This document shows, piece after piece, positions 25,633 to 36,950 of a stretch of 63,124 bases of DNA. Within the stretch, counting starts at the first letter, position 1; each line of letters begins with the position of its first letter. This DNA is from UBA3305 sp002373555 (GTDB lineage: Bacteria > Bacillota > Clostridia > Lachnospirales > Lachnospiraceae). The stretch is taken from positions 1 through 63,124 of the forward strand of contig CAMOER010000014.1 in the NCBI GenBank assembly GCA_946612455.1. Direction: 5' to 3'. Below the pieces are notes generated by a model, which had not been told where the DNA came from, did not search any database, and was given only the letters and a program-made list of their open reading frames with translations. The translations under genes were made by a program, and so were the position numbers.

Positions 25633-26556
25633 TCAGCCATCCCGTCTCTGGTATTTCTGACGGTACTCCTTCAGTGTCATACCGGTCTCTTTCCGGAACT
25701 GCTCTCCCAGATGGCTCTGGGAGGAAAAGCCCAGATAATGCGCGATCTCCAGGAAGGAATATTCCGAATAGGTCAGCATGTTTTTGACGAGCCGTATCTT
25801 CTCCCGTCGTATATAACGCGAAATCGTAAGTCCGGTCTCCTGATGAAACAACGTTGACAGATATTTCGGATTCAGCGCCAGCGCCTTCGCGATCTCCTCC
25901 GTACCGATCTTCTGATGCAGATTCCGGTAGATGTAATCCTTGGCACGCGCCACATGTTCATTTTCTGCCGCTTTCTTCTCCTGCCGGTCATCCGGCACCA
26001 GCGGCAGCGCTTTATCACCGTCCGTTTTATACTGCGATCCATCCGGCATATGATCCGCCATTTCTTTTCGGGTGCTCTTCCTGTTTTCCTGCAGGACGTG
26101 CACCAGCCGCGCGAAATGATATTCCGCGCCGCGGCAGAGCCTGGAAATGCTGCCCGGGATCCGGCACCTCTCCAGTTCGCTGATGTAGACATCACTGATG
26201 ACAAAGGCCAGTTCCGGTGCAAGACCGCCCCGGATAGCGGCCCGGCTCGCGAGGGTGATGACGACAATGCAGATATTCTTCACATTGCGCAGACCGTCCT
26301 CTTCGTTCAGGACACCGAGTTCTCCCGCATATTCCTCCAGAATGCTCTCCTCCAGGGCTTTTACATCCCCCTGCATGATCGCAGTCGTTTCCCGCAGCTC
26401 CTGGTCATACGGATTATGCCGGCTCCGGTTCTCCCGGATCTCAAACATGCGGGCTGCGACTTTCTCGTCCATTTTACGGCGCCGAAGCTCCGGGAGGCAC
26501 TCTTCCTCCCGGAGCCGGCTGTTCTGTTTTACCCAGTCAGAGTTATTCACGTTCAT
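25633..26556 (-). CDS. AraC family transcriptional regulator
   Basis: Predicted DNA-binding regulator of 307 residues. The C-terminal 100 residues form the double helix-turn-helix (IGTEEIAKALALNPKYLS, then SFLEIAHYLGFSSQSHLGEQ). The N-terminal part has no recognised ligand domain but resembles regulators of Clostridia sugar operons. The ATG at 26556 has AAGGA about 9 bases upstream. It is the last gene after GH5 and the GPH symporter and probably controls them. Confidence 0.88.
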   Translation of the reverse strand: MNVNNSDWVKQNSRLREEECLPELRRRKMDEKVAARMFEIRENRSRHNPYDQELRETTAIMQGDVKALEESILEEYAGELGVLNEEDGLRNVKNICIVVITLASRAAIRGGLAPELAFVISDVYISELERCRIPGSISRLCRGAEYHFARLVHVLQENRKSTRKEMADHMPDGSQYKTDGDKALPLVPDDRQEKKAAENEHVARAKDYIYRNLHQKIGTEEIAKALALNPKYLSTLFHQETGLTISRYIRREKIRLVKNMLTYSEYSFLEIAHYLGFSSQSHLGEQFRKETGMTLKEYRQKYQRRDG

Positions 26557-26621
26557 TTTGGGATTCCTTGATGATCGCGGCAGGAACATTTTCCTGCGTC
26601 TGTTTGATTATCAGTAAACGA

Positions 26622-28019
26622 TCAGTCCTTCGATCCGGCCCAGCGGCCGTTCTCCAGATCTTCCACGACCTTGCCATAGTGCTTGTCCAGATCGAACAGC
26701 AGCAGGCAGACGAGGCCGACAACGCAGACGATCAGCGGCACCCAGATGCAGGCGACATTGATCGATGCGATCGCGGACGCGGATGTGGGATCCGCATCGA
26801 AGTTACCGGCGGAAAGGATCCAGCCGAGCGCGGCAGTACCAAGTCCGGAACCGATCTTCATCGTAAAGGAAGAAGCAGCATTTCCCATACCGGTCGCCTG
26901 TACGCCGGTCTTCCACTGACCGTAGGTGATGGCATCCTGCAGCATGCCGAACATGGTGGCGGCGCCGCAGCCGAAGCCCAGGCCCTTGATGATGTTGGCG
27001 ACAAAGACGATACCGACATTCTGTCCTGCCAGGAAGGTCAGGATGAAGCCGACTGCGGAGACAGCCATGCCGAGGAAGCCGGTCCAGCGCTTGGAGACCT
27101 TCATCATGATGATGGGCGTTACGAACATGATGCCCATCTGCGCCAGCGACAGAGCGTTCGCAAGTCCGGCATACGCGCCTTCATTGCCGAGGACATACTG
27201 AGCAAAATAGTAGTTGCTTCCGAAGAAGGTGGACATCATGAAGTACAGCGCGAACAGGAAGATGACCATCAGGATCCAGTACTTATTCCGGAGCAGGGAC
27301 TTCAGCGCTTCCATGACGGAGGGGCCTTTTGCCTCACCGGACTTTTCTGTCTCAGCTGTGTTGTCCACGACACGTTCCCTCGTGCAGAAGAAAGTGATCA
27401 GGTTCAGTACAACGAAGGCGACCATCAGGACGAGCATGGCCATGGTCCAGCCGAACTGGGAGGTATCGCTGCCTCCGAACGCCGTGACGAGCTTCATGAC
27501 GACGGTGTTGACGGTCATGGTGCCGAAGGTCGCGAGCAGCATACGGAAGTTGCCGAGCAGACCGCGCTCATACTGATTCGTCGTCATCAGTCCCTGCAGG
27601 GTCGCGTAGGGAACATTCAGCGCGGTATAGAAGATCGTGGATACCAGATTGTAGGTAAGGAAAATATATGCGATCTGGAGCGTTCCGGTGAAACCGGCCG
27701 GCACGGAGAACATCAGCACCGTGCAGATCGCGAGCGGAATGCTGGCGCGGATCAGCCAGGGACGCGCTTTTCCGTATTTCGATTTCGTTTTATCGACGAT
27801 ACGGCCCATGAACAGATCCGATATGCCGTCAAAGATCTTGGAGATCGCCATGACGGAAGCGGCTGTCGCGGAAGGCACGCCGACCACCGATACATAGTAT
27901 ACCAGAAGAAAAGCCGAGATTGAAGAATAGACGAGATTTCCGGCATAGTCGCCGATACCGTAGGCGATCCGCTCCAGCCAGGAAAGCTTCGCGTTGGGAT
28001 CCATTGCTTTTGTTTTCAT
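26622..28019 (-). CDS. GPH family glycoside:cation symporter
   Basis: MFS-type glycoside-pentoside-hexuronide:cation symporter (MelB/XynB-like), 465 residues with 12 hydrophobic segments. It has the typical opening ERIAYGIGDYAGNLVYSS and the loop motif DRKTKSKYGKARPW-like (here DKTKSKYGKARPWL). GGAGGAG precedes the ATG. It follows the GH5 gene by 15 bp, so it likely imports a beta-glucoside for, or produced by, that enzyme. Confidence 0.88.
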   Translation of the reverse strand: MKTKAMDPNAKLSWLERIAYGIGDYAGNLVYSSISAFLLVYYVSVVGVPSATAASVMAISKIFDGISDLFMGRIVDKTKSKYGKARPWLIRASIPLAICTVLMFSVPAGFTGTLQIAYIFLTYNLVSTIFYTALNVPYATLQGLMTTNQYERGLLGNFRMLLATFGTMTVNTVVMKLVTAFGGSDTSQFGWTMAMLVLMVAFVVLNLITFFCTRERVVDNTAETEKSGEAKGPSVMEALKSLLRNKYWILMVIFLFALYFMMSTFFGSNYYFAQYVLGNEGAYAGLANALSLAQMGIMFVTPIIMMKVSKRWTGFLGMAVSAVGFILTFLAGQNVGIVFVANIIKGLGFGCGAATMFGMLQDAITYGQWKTGVQATGMGNAASSFTMKIGSGLGTAALGWILSAGNFDADPTSASAIASINVACIWVPLIVCVVGLVCLLLFDLDKHYGKVVEDLENGRWAGSKD

Positions 28020-28034
28020 ATTTTTCTCCTCCTT

Positions 28035-29207
28035 TTATACTCCCGGGAACCAGCCAAGATCATGGCATTTTCCAAGATCCCACGAATCCCAGCCGATCCA
28101 GTTCGGTTCATTCACAGTGTCAAGCAACAGCTTGTAGCTCCAGTAAAACCAGCCGGACCCGTTCTGCCATGCGTTCAGTGTGGCATTGGCGATCGTCTGA
28201 TAAATGGTCTTTTTCTGCGCCGGCGTGAACATCTCCGTATTGTCCGAGAAGTCCAGGCCGTTCAGGCTCGTCTGGCCGCCCTTTGTATCGACGCCGACTG
28301 CGTAGGAGTTGAACACACACCACTCTCCCACGACAACGGGAACATATGCCTGTACTTCAGCGATGTCCTTCGCCCAGGTCTGTTCGATATAGTTCATATA
28401 GCCGGTCAGGCTCTGCTCACAGCCGAGGGCCTCCGCTACCATCAGGTACTGGTGTGTGTCCAGTACGACGCGTCCGGAGAACTTCTCCTGCGTCAGGAAT
28501 TCCTTCCAGTCTTTCAGGCGGAAAGCATCATGGAAAACTACGTACTGATCTTCCGCCAGATGCGGTGCGATGCGCGCAAATGCTTCATCATAGAAGCCGC
28601 GCAGGAACTCGAGCGTATTGGGTGCCGAACCTGCTGCCAGCTCAGGATCCACGGGCTTGTACCGGTTCATGACGTCCATGGTGGACCACATCGGCTCCGT
28701 GATCGGCTCATTGATCGGCGTAATGCCGAACAAGCCCTTTCGGCCTTCATAACGGACCGCCAGCTTCTCCAGTACGTGCAGCACGAATTCCACTTCCTCC
28801 GAGCTCTGGCTCCATTTGCAGACGCCGCAGATACCGCCGTTGTCGAATCCGTTCTGGGAAAGCGGGGCGGTATGCAGGTCGATCAGGATCTTCAGGCCGT
28901 ATTTTTCGGCCCATGCGAACGCATTGTCCAGATATTTGATGCAGCCGATGAACGGCGGACGGTCTCCGAAGATGAAATACGGGACGGGGATACGCACATG
29001 GGTCAGACCGATGGAAGCGATCTTCGCGAAATCCCTTTCGGTAATGTATTCGCTGCGGTGGATCAGCATCCTGGCCTCATAGACTTCTTTGGGCAGCTGT
29101 GTCGGCAGATAGTATTCGTCTTCCGCCGTCGTGCCGTCAAACAGGTGCGGGCTCATCCACTTCTCCAGAACCAGCCAGTTTCCGAGGTTGACGCCTTTGA
29201 TGAACAT
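28035..29207 (-). CDS. GH5 beta-glucanase (exo-beta-1,3-glucanase-like)
   Basis: Family 5 glycoside hydrolase of 390 residues without a signal peptide, so intracellular. It opens with KGVNLGNWLVLEKWMSP, a signature of the GH5_9 exo-beta-1,3-glucanase branch best known from fungi. The acid/base Glu is in GITPINEPITE and the nucleophile Glu in VVVGEWCVF. It would cleave imported laminari- or gluco-oligosaccharides. GGAG precedes the ATG, and the gene leads the GH5-GPH-AraC operon. The subfamily call rests on motifs only. Confidence 0.85.
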   Translation of the reverse strand: MFIKGVNLGNWLVLEKWMSPHLFDGTTAEDEYYLPTQLPKEVYEARMLIHRSEYITERDFAKIASIGLTHVRIPVPYFIFGDRPPFIGCIKYLDNAFAWAEKYGLKILIDLHTAPLSQNGFDNGGICGVCKWSQSSEEVEFVLHVLEKLAVRYEGRKGLFGITPINEPITEPMWSTMDVMNRYKPVDPELAAGSAPNTLEFLRGFYDEAFARIAPHLAEDQYVVFHDAFRLKDWKEFLTQEKFSGRVVLDTHQYLMVAEALGCEQSLTGYMNYIEQTWAKDIAEVQAYVPVVVGEWCVFNSYAVGVDTKGGQTSLNGLDFSDNTEMFTPAQKKTIYQTIANATLNAWQNGSGWFYWSYKLLLDTVNEPNWIGWDSWDLGKCHDLGWFPGV

Positions 29208-29259
29208 GGTTTCTCCTTTCTTCTGATGATTGGTCTGCTGTTTTATTTACTACCAATAT

Positions 29260-29292
29260 AAAAAAAAGCTCTTCCGAAAACTATCAGAAGAG
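29260..29292 (-). terminator. Terminator after dapL
   Basis: On the minus strand, CTCTTCTGA and TTCGGAAGAG form a 9-bp stem followed by CTTTTTTTT. It separates the pyrG-car-dapL transcript from the GH5 operon. Confidence 0.75.
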
Positions 29293-29375
29293 TCAGAAGT
29301 ATGTCAGATTTTTCAGAAGATATCGACATTTTCCGTCATTGCGCAGCGTGCAGCGTACTTTTCTGCGTATCCGGC

Positions 29376-30560
29376 TTATCGCAAAAGCGCAGTCAGTCTG
29401 GCGGCGGCTTCCTTTGTATCTTCCGGATCACCGAAGGTGGAGAAGCGGAAATAACCTTCACCGCAGGCGCCGAAACCGGCGCCGGGCGTGCCGACCACCT
29501 GAACTTTCTCCAGCAGCAGGTCGAAGAATTCCCAGCTCCCCATACCGTCCGGGCATTTCATCCAGATGTACGGCGCGTTCTTCCCGCCGGTATACCAGAT
29601 GCCGAGGGCATCCAGCGCTTCCGTCAGCACGGCTGCATTTTTCTTATAGACCGCGATATTCTCTTTGATCTGTCGCTGTCCTTCTTCAGTAAAGACCGCT
29701 GCCGCGCCTTTCTGAATAATATAGGAAACGCCATTCGTTTTCGTCGTGCGGTTCCGCACCCACATCTCATTGAGGTTCATGCCGTCCCTCGTCAGCGTTT
29801 TCGGGATCACGGTATAACCAAGTCTCGTTCCGGTAAATCCTGCCGTCTTGGACAGGGAGCAGATCTCGATCGCACACGTCCCGGCACCGTCCATCTCAAA
29901 AATGCTGTGCGGAATGTCAGAATCTTCAATAAACGCTTCATAAGCGGCATCAAAGAAGATCACGGATCCGTGCGCGTTCGCGAAATCCACCCAGGCCTGC
30001 AGCTGATCCCGTGTGAACACCGCGCCGGTCGGATTGCCCGGCGAGCAGATATAAATGATATCGGCAGCTGCTTCTTCGCATGGCATCGGGACAAAGCCGT
30101 TGTGATCTCCCGACGGCAGACGGATCAGCTTCCGTCCGGCCATAACGTTCGCGTCCACATAGGCCGGATACGCCGGTTCCATCACCAGAGAGCTTCCCGA
30201 CCGGCTGAACATGTCCAGCAGATCCCCCAGTTCATCGGAAGCGCCGCTGGAAACGAAAATCTCATCTGCAGAGAGTCTTACGCCACGAAGCGCGTAATAA
30301 CCGGCGATCGTCTGCCGCAGGGCGGGATCGCCGCACTCCGGCATGTAGCCGTGAAATGTACCGGCTTCTGCCTGGTCATCCACAGCCTCGTGCAGCGCAG
30401 CTATGACTGCCGGCGCAAGCGGCAGCGAAACATCGCCGATCCCCATGCGGTACAGATGCCTGTCCGGATGCTCCGCGAGATACGCATTGATCTTCTGCGC
30501 GATATTATAGAATAAATAGGAATCTTCCAGTTCCCCGTAATGTGTATTTATGGCAGCCAT
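29376..30560 (-). CDS. dapL: LL-diaminopimelate aminotransferase
   Basis: PLP enzyme that makes LL-diaminopimelate directly from tetrahydrodipicolinate for lysine and peptidoglycan. It has 394 residues. The opening FYNIAQKINAYLAEHPDRHL followed by YRMGIGDVSLPLAPAV is the DapL type. The PLP lysine is in SLSKTAGFTGTRLGY, and ICSPGNPTGA is the fold-type I aspartate aminotransferase motif. GGAGG precedes the ATG by 8 bases. It follows carB by 87 bp in the same direction. Another class I aminotransferase is a possible but less likely reading. Confidence 0.85.
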   Translation of the reverse strand: MAAINTHYGELEDSYLFYNIAQKINAYLAEHPDRHLYRMGIGDVSLPLAPAVIAALHEAVDDQAEAGTFHGYMPECGDPALRQTIAGYYALRGVRLSADEIFVSSGASDELGDLLDMFSRSGSSLVMEPAYPAYVDANVMAGRKLIRLPSGDHNGFVPMPCEEAAADIIYICSPGNPTGAVFTRDQLQAWVDFANAHGSVIFFDAAYEAFIEDSDIPHSIFEMDGAGTCAIEICSLSKTAGFTGTRLGYTVIPKTLTRDGMNLNEMWVRNRTTKTNGVSYIIQKGAAAVFTEEGQRQIKENIAVYKKNAAVLTEALDALGIWYTGGKNAPYIWMKCPDGMGSWEFFDLLLEKVQVVGTPGAGFGACGEGYFRFSTFGDPEDTKEAAARLTALLR

Positions 30561-30647
30561 TCACTCATCCTCCAAAATCACGGAGACAGGGGCGGGCTTC
30601 TGTCTCCTTCTTGCCGGTGAGCCAGGAGCCTGTCCCCCCGGCCCGCT

Positions 30648-33600
30648 TCACTCCGCGTCGATCGTCGAGATTCCCATCGTCATTTCTTCCAGCACATCCA
30701 GCAGCATCCGCACTGTATCCAGCGACGTCAGCATCGTGATATTGTTCTGCGCCGCGCACCGGCGGATCGCCGCGCCGTCTCCGTAATGAACACCGGAACG
30801 GATCGCTCTTGTATTGATCACGTAACTCACATATCCCGCGCGGAGCGATTCCAGCACCTCTTCGCTTCCTTTGCTCGGCTGCAGCCGGATCCTTGTCCGG
30901 ATCCCGTGCTCCTTCAGTACTTCGCCGGTCAGCGCCGTGGCTTCGATATTGAATCCCATATTATAGAAGCGCCTGACAAGCGGGACCGTTTCTTCCTTAT
31001 CTTCATCCGCCACGCTCACCAGGACCGTTCCGTAGGTCGGCAGTTTCAGACCGGAGGCCAGCATGGCCTTATATACCGCCCGGTGAAGCTTCCTGTCATA
31101 TCCGATCGCTTCCCCGGTGGATTTCATTTCCGGAGACAGATACGCGTCCATGCCGCGCAGCTTGGAGAAGGAAAACGCGGGTACTTTCACATAGTACCGT
31201 TTCTTCTCTTCAGGGTACCGCACGTTGATCCCCTGCTCCCTTAAGGAGACCCCGAGGATCGCCAGCGTGCCGATATCCGCAAGACTGTAACCCGTCGCTT
31301 TGGAAAGGAAAGGGACGGTGCGGGAGGAACGCGGGTTGACTTCGATGATGTAGACCCGCTCTTTCGGATCGACGATGAACTGTATGTTGAACAATCCCCG
31401 GATGCCGATGCCCAGCCCCAGTTTTTCCGTATAATCCAGGATCGTCTCCTTCACCCTGTCCGACAGACTGACGGAAGGATAGACGCTGATGGAATCTCCG
31501 GAGTGGACGCCTGTACGCTCCACCAGCTCCATGATGCCGGGTACGAAAACATGTTCTCCGTCACATACGGCATCGACCTCGACTTCCTTTCCCTGAATGT
31601 ATTGATCCACCAGCACGGGCTTGTCTTCATCGATCTGCACGGCGTTCTTCAGGTACTCCCACATCGATTCTTCCTTCGCCACGATCTGCATGGCTCGGCC
31701 GCCGAGAACAAAGCTCGGCCGGACAAGGACAGGATATCCCAGTTCTTTCGCTGCCCGGATTCCCGCTTCGATCCCCGTCACCGCCTGCCCGGCCGGCTGC
31801 GGGATCCCCAGCGACAGCAGCAGATGCTCGAACTGGTCCCTGTCTTCTGCGCGGTCGATCGCGTCGCAGTCCGTTCCAATCAGCTGCACACCTCTCTCCT
31901 TCAGGGAATCCGCCAGATTGATGGCGGTCTGACCGCCGAGCGTGGCGATCACGCCGTCCGGTTTTTCCATCTCGATAATATTCATGACGTCTTCTGTGCA
32001 CAGCGGTTCAAAATAAAGCTTATCGGAGCAGGTATAATCCGTGGAAACTGTTTCCGGATTATTGTTGATGATGATCGCTTCATAACCGGCCCGCCTGATC
32101 GTCTGCACGGCATGCACTGTGGAATAATCGAATTCCACTCCCTGTCCGATCCGGATCGGGCCTGAACCGAGCACGATGATCTTATGTCTGTCTGATATGA
32201 CGGACTCGTTTTCATCCTCGTACGTCGAATAAAAATACGGGATGTAGCTATCAAATTCCGACGCGCAGGTGTCGATCATTTTATAGACCGGCATGACGCC
32301 GTTCTCTTTCCGCAGCCGGAACACCTCCGCTTCGCTCTGCTCCCACAACCGCGCGATCTCCCGGTCCGGAAAGCCCGTCCGCTTTGCCTGATAGAGCATG
32401 CGGATATCGCCCGGTGCGGCTTTGATCTCTTCCTCCATCCGGACGATGTTCCGGATCTTCCGGATAAAAAATCTGTCGATCCCGGAGACCTCCGCGATCG
32501 CTTCTTCAGCACAGCCCAGCCTGATCAGCTGCGCGACTGCATAGATCCTGTCATCCGTACCCACGGCAATATAACGGAGAAGCCGGTCATTATCCATACC
32601 GTCGAATTTCGGCATGTACAGATGATGCGCGCCGATCTCGAGAGACCGGATTCCCTTCAGCAGGCTTTCCTCAAAGGTTCGCCCGACGCTCATGACCTCG
32701 CCGGTCGCTTTCATCTGCGTGGAGAGTGAATTGTCCGCGTCCGCGAATTTATCAAAGGGGAACCGCGGGAGCTTGGTCACAACATAATCCAATGCCGGTT
32801 CAAAAGAGGCCGGCGTGTTGGCGATCTGAATCTCATCGAGCGTCATGCCAATGCCGATCTTCGTCGAGACTCTCGCAATGGGATAGCCGCTGGCTTTCGA
32901 AGCAAGTGCGGAGGAGCGGGAGACACGCGGATTGACTTCGATCAGATAATACTGAAAGGATTTCGGATCCAGGGCGAACTGTACATTGCAGCCGCCTTCG
33001 ATCGCGAGCGCCCGGATGATCTTCAGCGCCGAATCCCGCAGCATATGGTATTCCCGGTTGGTCAGTGTCTGCGAAGGGCAGACAACGATGGAATCTCCCG
33101 TATGAATGCCGACCGGATCCAGATTTTCCATGTTGCAGACCGTGATCGCGGTATCGTTCGCGTCCCGCATCACTTCGTATTCGATCTCCTTATAGCCTTT
33201 CACGCTTTTCTCGACCAGGACCTGCTTTACGGGCGACAACGCAAGCGCGTTTTTCATGACCTGCCGGAATTCCTCCGCGTCATCGGCGAACCCACCGCCT
33301 GTTCCGCCGAGCGTAAATGCCGGCCGCAGGACGACCGGATAACCGATCCGCTCCGCGATCATAAGCCCCTCTTCCATAGAGGAAGCCACATCCGAAGGAA
33401 GGACCGGTTCTCCCAGCCCTTCACAGAGTTCCTTGAATTTTTCCCGGTCCTCCGCTTTTTCGATCGAGCTGCTGCGCGTTCCCAGAAGCTCTGTGCCGCA
33501 TTCCGCGAGGATCCCCTTTCGTTCCAGCTGCATCGCCAGGTTCAGGCCTGTCTGACCGCCGATGCCCGGCAGGATGGCATCCGGCCGTTCGTACCGGATG

Positions 33601-33830
33601 ATCTTCGCGACATATTCCAGTGTCAGCGGCTCCATGTAGACTTTATCCGCGATCTTTGTATCGGTCATAATGGTCGCCGGATTGGAATTGCAGAGGATGA
33701 CCTCATAGCCTTCCTCTTTTAAGGCCAGGCAGGCCTGCGTGCCGGCATAATCAAATTCGGCTGCCTGTCCGATCACGATCGGGCCGGAGCCGATGACCAG
33801 CACCTTCCTGATATCGGTTCTCTTAGGCAT
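30648..33830 (-). CDS. carB: Carbamoyl-phosphate synthase large subunit
   Basis: Makes carbamoyl phosphate from bicarbonate, ATP and ammonia delivered from CarA, for pyrimidines and arginine. It has 1060 residues in two homologous ATP-grasp halves: VLVIGSGPIVIGQAAEFDYAG near residue 10, and IIVLGSGPIRIGQGVEFDYS near residue 555. A C-terminal MGS-like allosteric domain follows. Its start overlaps the end of carA by 8 bases, so CarA and CarB are coupled. Confidence 0.97.
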   Translation of the reverse strand: MPKRTDIRKVLVIGSGPIVIGQAAEFDYAGTQACLALKEEGYEVILCNSNPATIMTDTKIADKVYMEPLTLEYVAKIIRYERPDAILPGIGGQTGLNLAMQLERKGILAECGTELLGTRSSSIEKAEDREKFKELCEGLGEPVLPSDVASSMEEGLMIAERIGYPVVLRPAFTLGGTGGGFADDAEEFRQVMKNALALSPVKQVLVEKSVKGYKEIEYEVMRDANDTAITVCNMENLDPVGIHTGDSIVVCPSQTLTNREYHMLRDSALKIIRALAIEGGCNVQFALDPKSFQYYLIEVNPRVSRSSALASKASGYPIARVSTKIGIGMTLDEIQIANTPASFEPALDYVVTKLPRFPFDKFADADNSLSTQMKATGEVMSVGRTFEESLLKGIRSLEIGAHHLYMPKFDGMDNDRLLRYIAVGTDDRIYAVAQLIRLGCAEEAIAEVSGIDRFFIRKIRNIVRMEEEIKAAPGDIRMLYQAKRTGFPDREIARLWEQSEAEVFRLRKENGVMPVYKMIDTCASEFDSYIPYFYSTYEDENESVISDRHKIIVLGSGPIRIGQGVEFDYSTVHAVQTIRRAGYEAIIINNNPETVSTDYTCSDKLYFEPLCTEDVMNIIEMEKPDGVIATLGGQTAINLADSLKERGVQLIGTDCDAIDRAEDRDQFEHLLLSLGIPQPAGQAVTGIEAGIRAAKELGYPVLVRPSFVLGGRAMQIVAKEESMWEYLKNAVQIDEDKPVLVDQYIQGKEVEVDAVCDGEHVFVPGIMELVERTGVHSGDSISVYPSVSLSDRVKETILDYTEKLGLGIGIRGLFNIQFIVDPKERVYIIEVNPRSSRTVPFLSKATGYSLADIGTLAILGVSLREQGINVRYPEEKKRYYVKVPAFSFSKLRGMDAYLSPEMKSTGEAIGYDRKLHRAVYKAMLASGLKLPTYGTVLVSVADEDKEETVPLVRRFYNMGFNIEATALTGEVLKEHGIRTRIRLQPSKGSEEVLESLRAGYVSYVINTRAIRSGVHYGDGAAIRRCAAQNNITMLTSLDTVRMLLDVLEEMTMGISTIDAE

Positions 33831-34935
33831 GGTCCTTCGCTCCTTTCCCCGCTGCTTCCATCATGCTGATAAATTCATCAAACAGATAGGCGGAATCCTG
33901 CGGCCCGGGGCAGCTTTCCGGATGATACTGCACGCTCATGACATGGTCCTTTACGCACCGTACGCCCTCGACCGTGCGGTCCAGCAGATTGATATGCGTG
34001 ATCTCCAGCGGCGTAGATTGTACGCTGTCGGGATCCACAGCATAGGAATGATTCTGGGAAGTCACTTCGATCCGGCCGGTCAGGAGATCCTTTACCGGAT
34101 GATTTCCGCCTCGGTGACCGAACTTCAGCTTGTAGGTTTTCGCGCCGTATGCCAGCGAGATGATCTGATGTCCGAGGCAGATGCCGAAGAGGGGATACTT
34201 CCCGAGCAGAGCCTTTACCGTCTGTATGGTCTCCTGCACATCCGCCGGATCGCCCGGACCGTTGGACAGGAATACCCCGTCCGGCTGCAGCGATTCGATC
34301 ACGGACACAGGGGTGTTCCAGGGCAGGACGGTCACATGGCAGCCGCGCGCATTCAGCGAGCGGACGATATTCAGCTTCATGCCGCAGTCGATCGCCGCCA
34401 CGCGGAAGCGTTCCTTCTCCGCCGGGGCTTCCCACTGCACACAGGTGCTCACTCTCGCGACCGCATTATGCGGCATTTCATACCCGGCCAGCATTTCCAG
34501 CGCCTCTGCCCGCGGCGTATGAAGATCCGTGACCATCACTTTCCTGCTGCCGCGATCCCGGATCGATCGCGCAAGCTTCCTCGTGTCGATCCCGCTGATC
34601 CCGCAGATGCCGTGCGCTTTCATAACATCAGCAAGGGTTCGCGTGCTCCGAAAATTGGATGGTTCATCATTGTACTCCCGCACGATCAGTGCACCGATCG
34701 GGAGAATGTGTGCTTCATAGTCTTCCGGCGCCATGCCGTAGTTACCGATCAGCGGATACGTCATGACCACAGCCTGGTCCGTGTAGGAAGGATCCGAGAG
34801 GATCTCCTGATAGCCGGCCATGGAGGTGTTGAAGACGATCTCCAGGATCTTGTCCTTCTCGGCACCGAACGAATATCCCGGATACTCCTCCCCCGTTTCA
34901 AGGATCAGTTTTCTGTTGGGTTCTTTTATCATCAT
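33823..34935 (-). CDS. carA: Carbamoyl-phosphate synthase small (glutaminase) subunit
   Basis: Hydrolyses glutamine and channels ammonia to CarB. It has 370 residues. The class I amidotransferase triad Cys lies in PLFGICLGHQIISLAYG, with the His/Glu pair in QYHPESCPGP. GAGG precedes the ATG at 34935. It is co-directional with pyrG, 382 bp upstream, and the gap holds a tandem repeat array. Confidence 0.96.
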   Translation of the reverse strand: MMIKEPNRKLILETGEEYPGYSFGAEKDKILEIVFNTSMAGYQEILSDPSYTDQAVVMTYPLIGNYGMAPEDYEAHILPIGALIVREYNDEPSNFRSTRTLADVMKAHGICGISGIDTRKLARSIRDRGSRKVMVTDLHTPRAEALEMLAGYEMPHNAVARVSTCVQWEAPAEKERFRVAAIDCGMKLNIVRSLNARGCHVTVLPWNTPVSVIESLQPDGVFLSNGPGDPADVQETIQTVKALLGKYPLFGICLGHQIISLAYGAKTYKLKFGHRGGNHPVKDLLTGRIEVTSQNHSYAVDPDSVQSTPLEITHINLLDRTVEGVRCVKDHVMSVQYHPESCPGPQDSAYLFDEFISMMEAAGKGAKDHA

Positions 34936-34950
34936 TTTTTCCTCTTTTCG

Positions 34951-35118
34951 TGCACATCAGACTTCTTTCGTTGCCTTTATGGTCTACCGCCGTGTACGCT
35001 GAACGTCCTTCCTCGCCTTTATGGTCTTCCGCCGTGCACGCTTAAGGTCCCTCCTCGCTTTTATGGTCTTCCGCTGTGCACACTTAACGTCTTTCCTCGT
35101 TTTTATGGTCCCTGTATG
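34951..35118. repeat. Four-unit 42-bp tandem repeat upstream of carA
   Basis: Four imperfect copies of a 42-bp unit, starting TGCACATCAG (34951), TGTACGCTGA (34993), TGCACGCTTA (35035) and TGCACACTTA (35077). Each contains TTTATGGTC, read on the carA strand as GACCATAAA with AAGGC, AAGC or AAC following. Two further GACCATAAAA motifs lie in the opposite orientation at about 35203 and 35244. The region was not assigned to a gene. Confidence 0.85.
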
Positions 35119-35317
35119 AGACCATATTTATTCCCTTTCCCTTTGTTTGTGCACAAAATCAGGCCACTTCACTTGCATGACTGTTACAAATACAATAAAG
35201 AGAGACCATAAAACCAAAATCAACCTTACCGATGCACAGTTTAAGACCATAAAATCCAATCTTATTGGATTCTGTACACAATACCGAGTGCCGAACCGTC
35301 TTGAATGCTGCCGCTCG
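35119..35317 (-). other. Rest of the pyrG-carA intergenic region
   Basis: A 7-bp hairpin AATCCAA/TTGGATT (35253-35271) followed by TTTTA lies 45 bp past the pyrG stop and may be a weak terminator. A 40-codon frame on the minus strand (35128-35250) would encode one hydrophobic segment (LILVLWSLFIVFVTVM) but has no ribosome site, so it is not called as a gene. No clear carA promoter was found. Confidence 0.4.
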
Positions 35318-36931
<1,614 letters not shown>

Positions 36932-36950
36932 GATCGTTCTCCTTTTTCCC

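Noticed and set aside
34951..35118. A CRISPR array upstream of carA
   Set aside because: The units are directly adjacent 42-bp repeats without unique spacers, and no cas gene is near.
33793..35211. A 472-codon + strand frame across carA and the repeat array
   Set aside because: Antisense to carA, with no ribosome site. The repeated LYGLPPCTL segment merely reflects the 42-bp repeats being a multiple of three.
35128..35250. A 40-codon frame with one membrane segment upstream of carA
   Set aside because: No ribosome site and it lies in a region of repeated motifs; chance is more likely.
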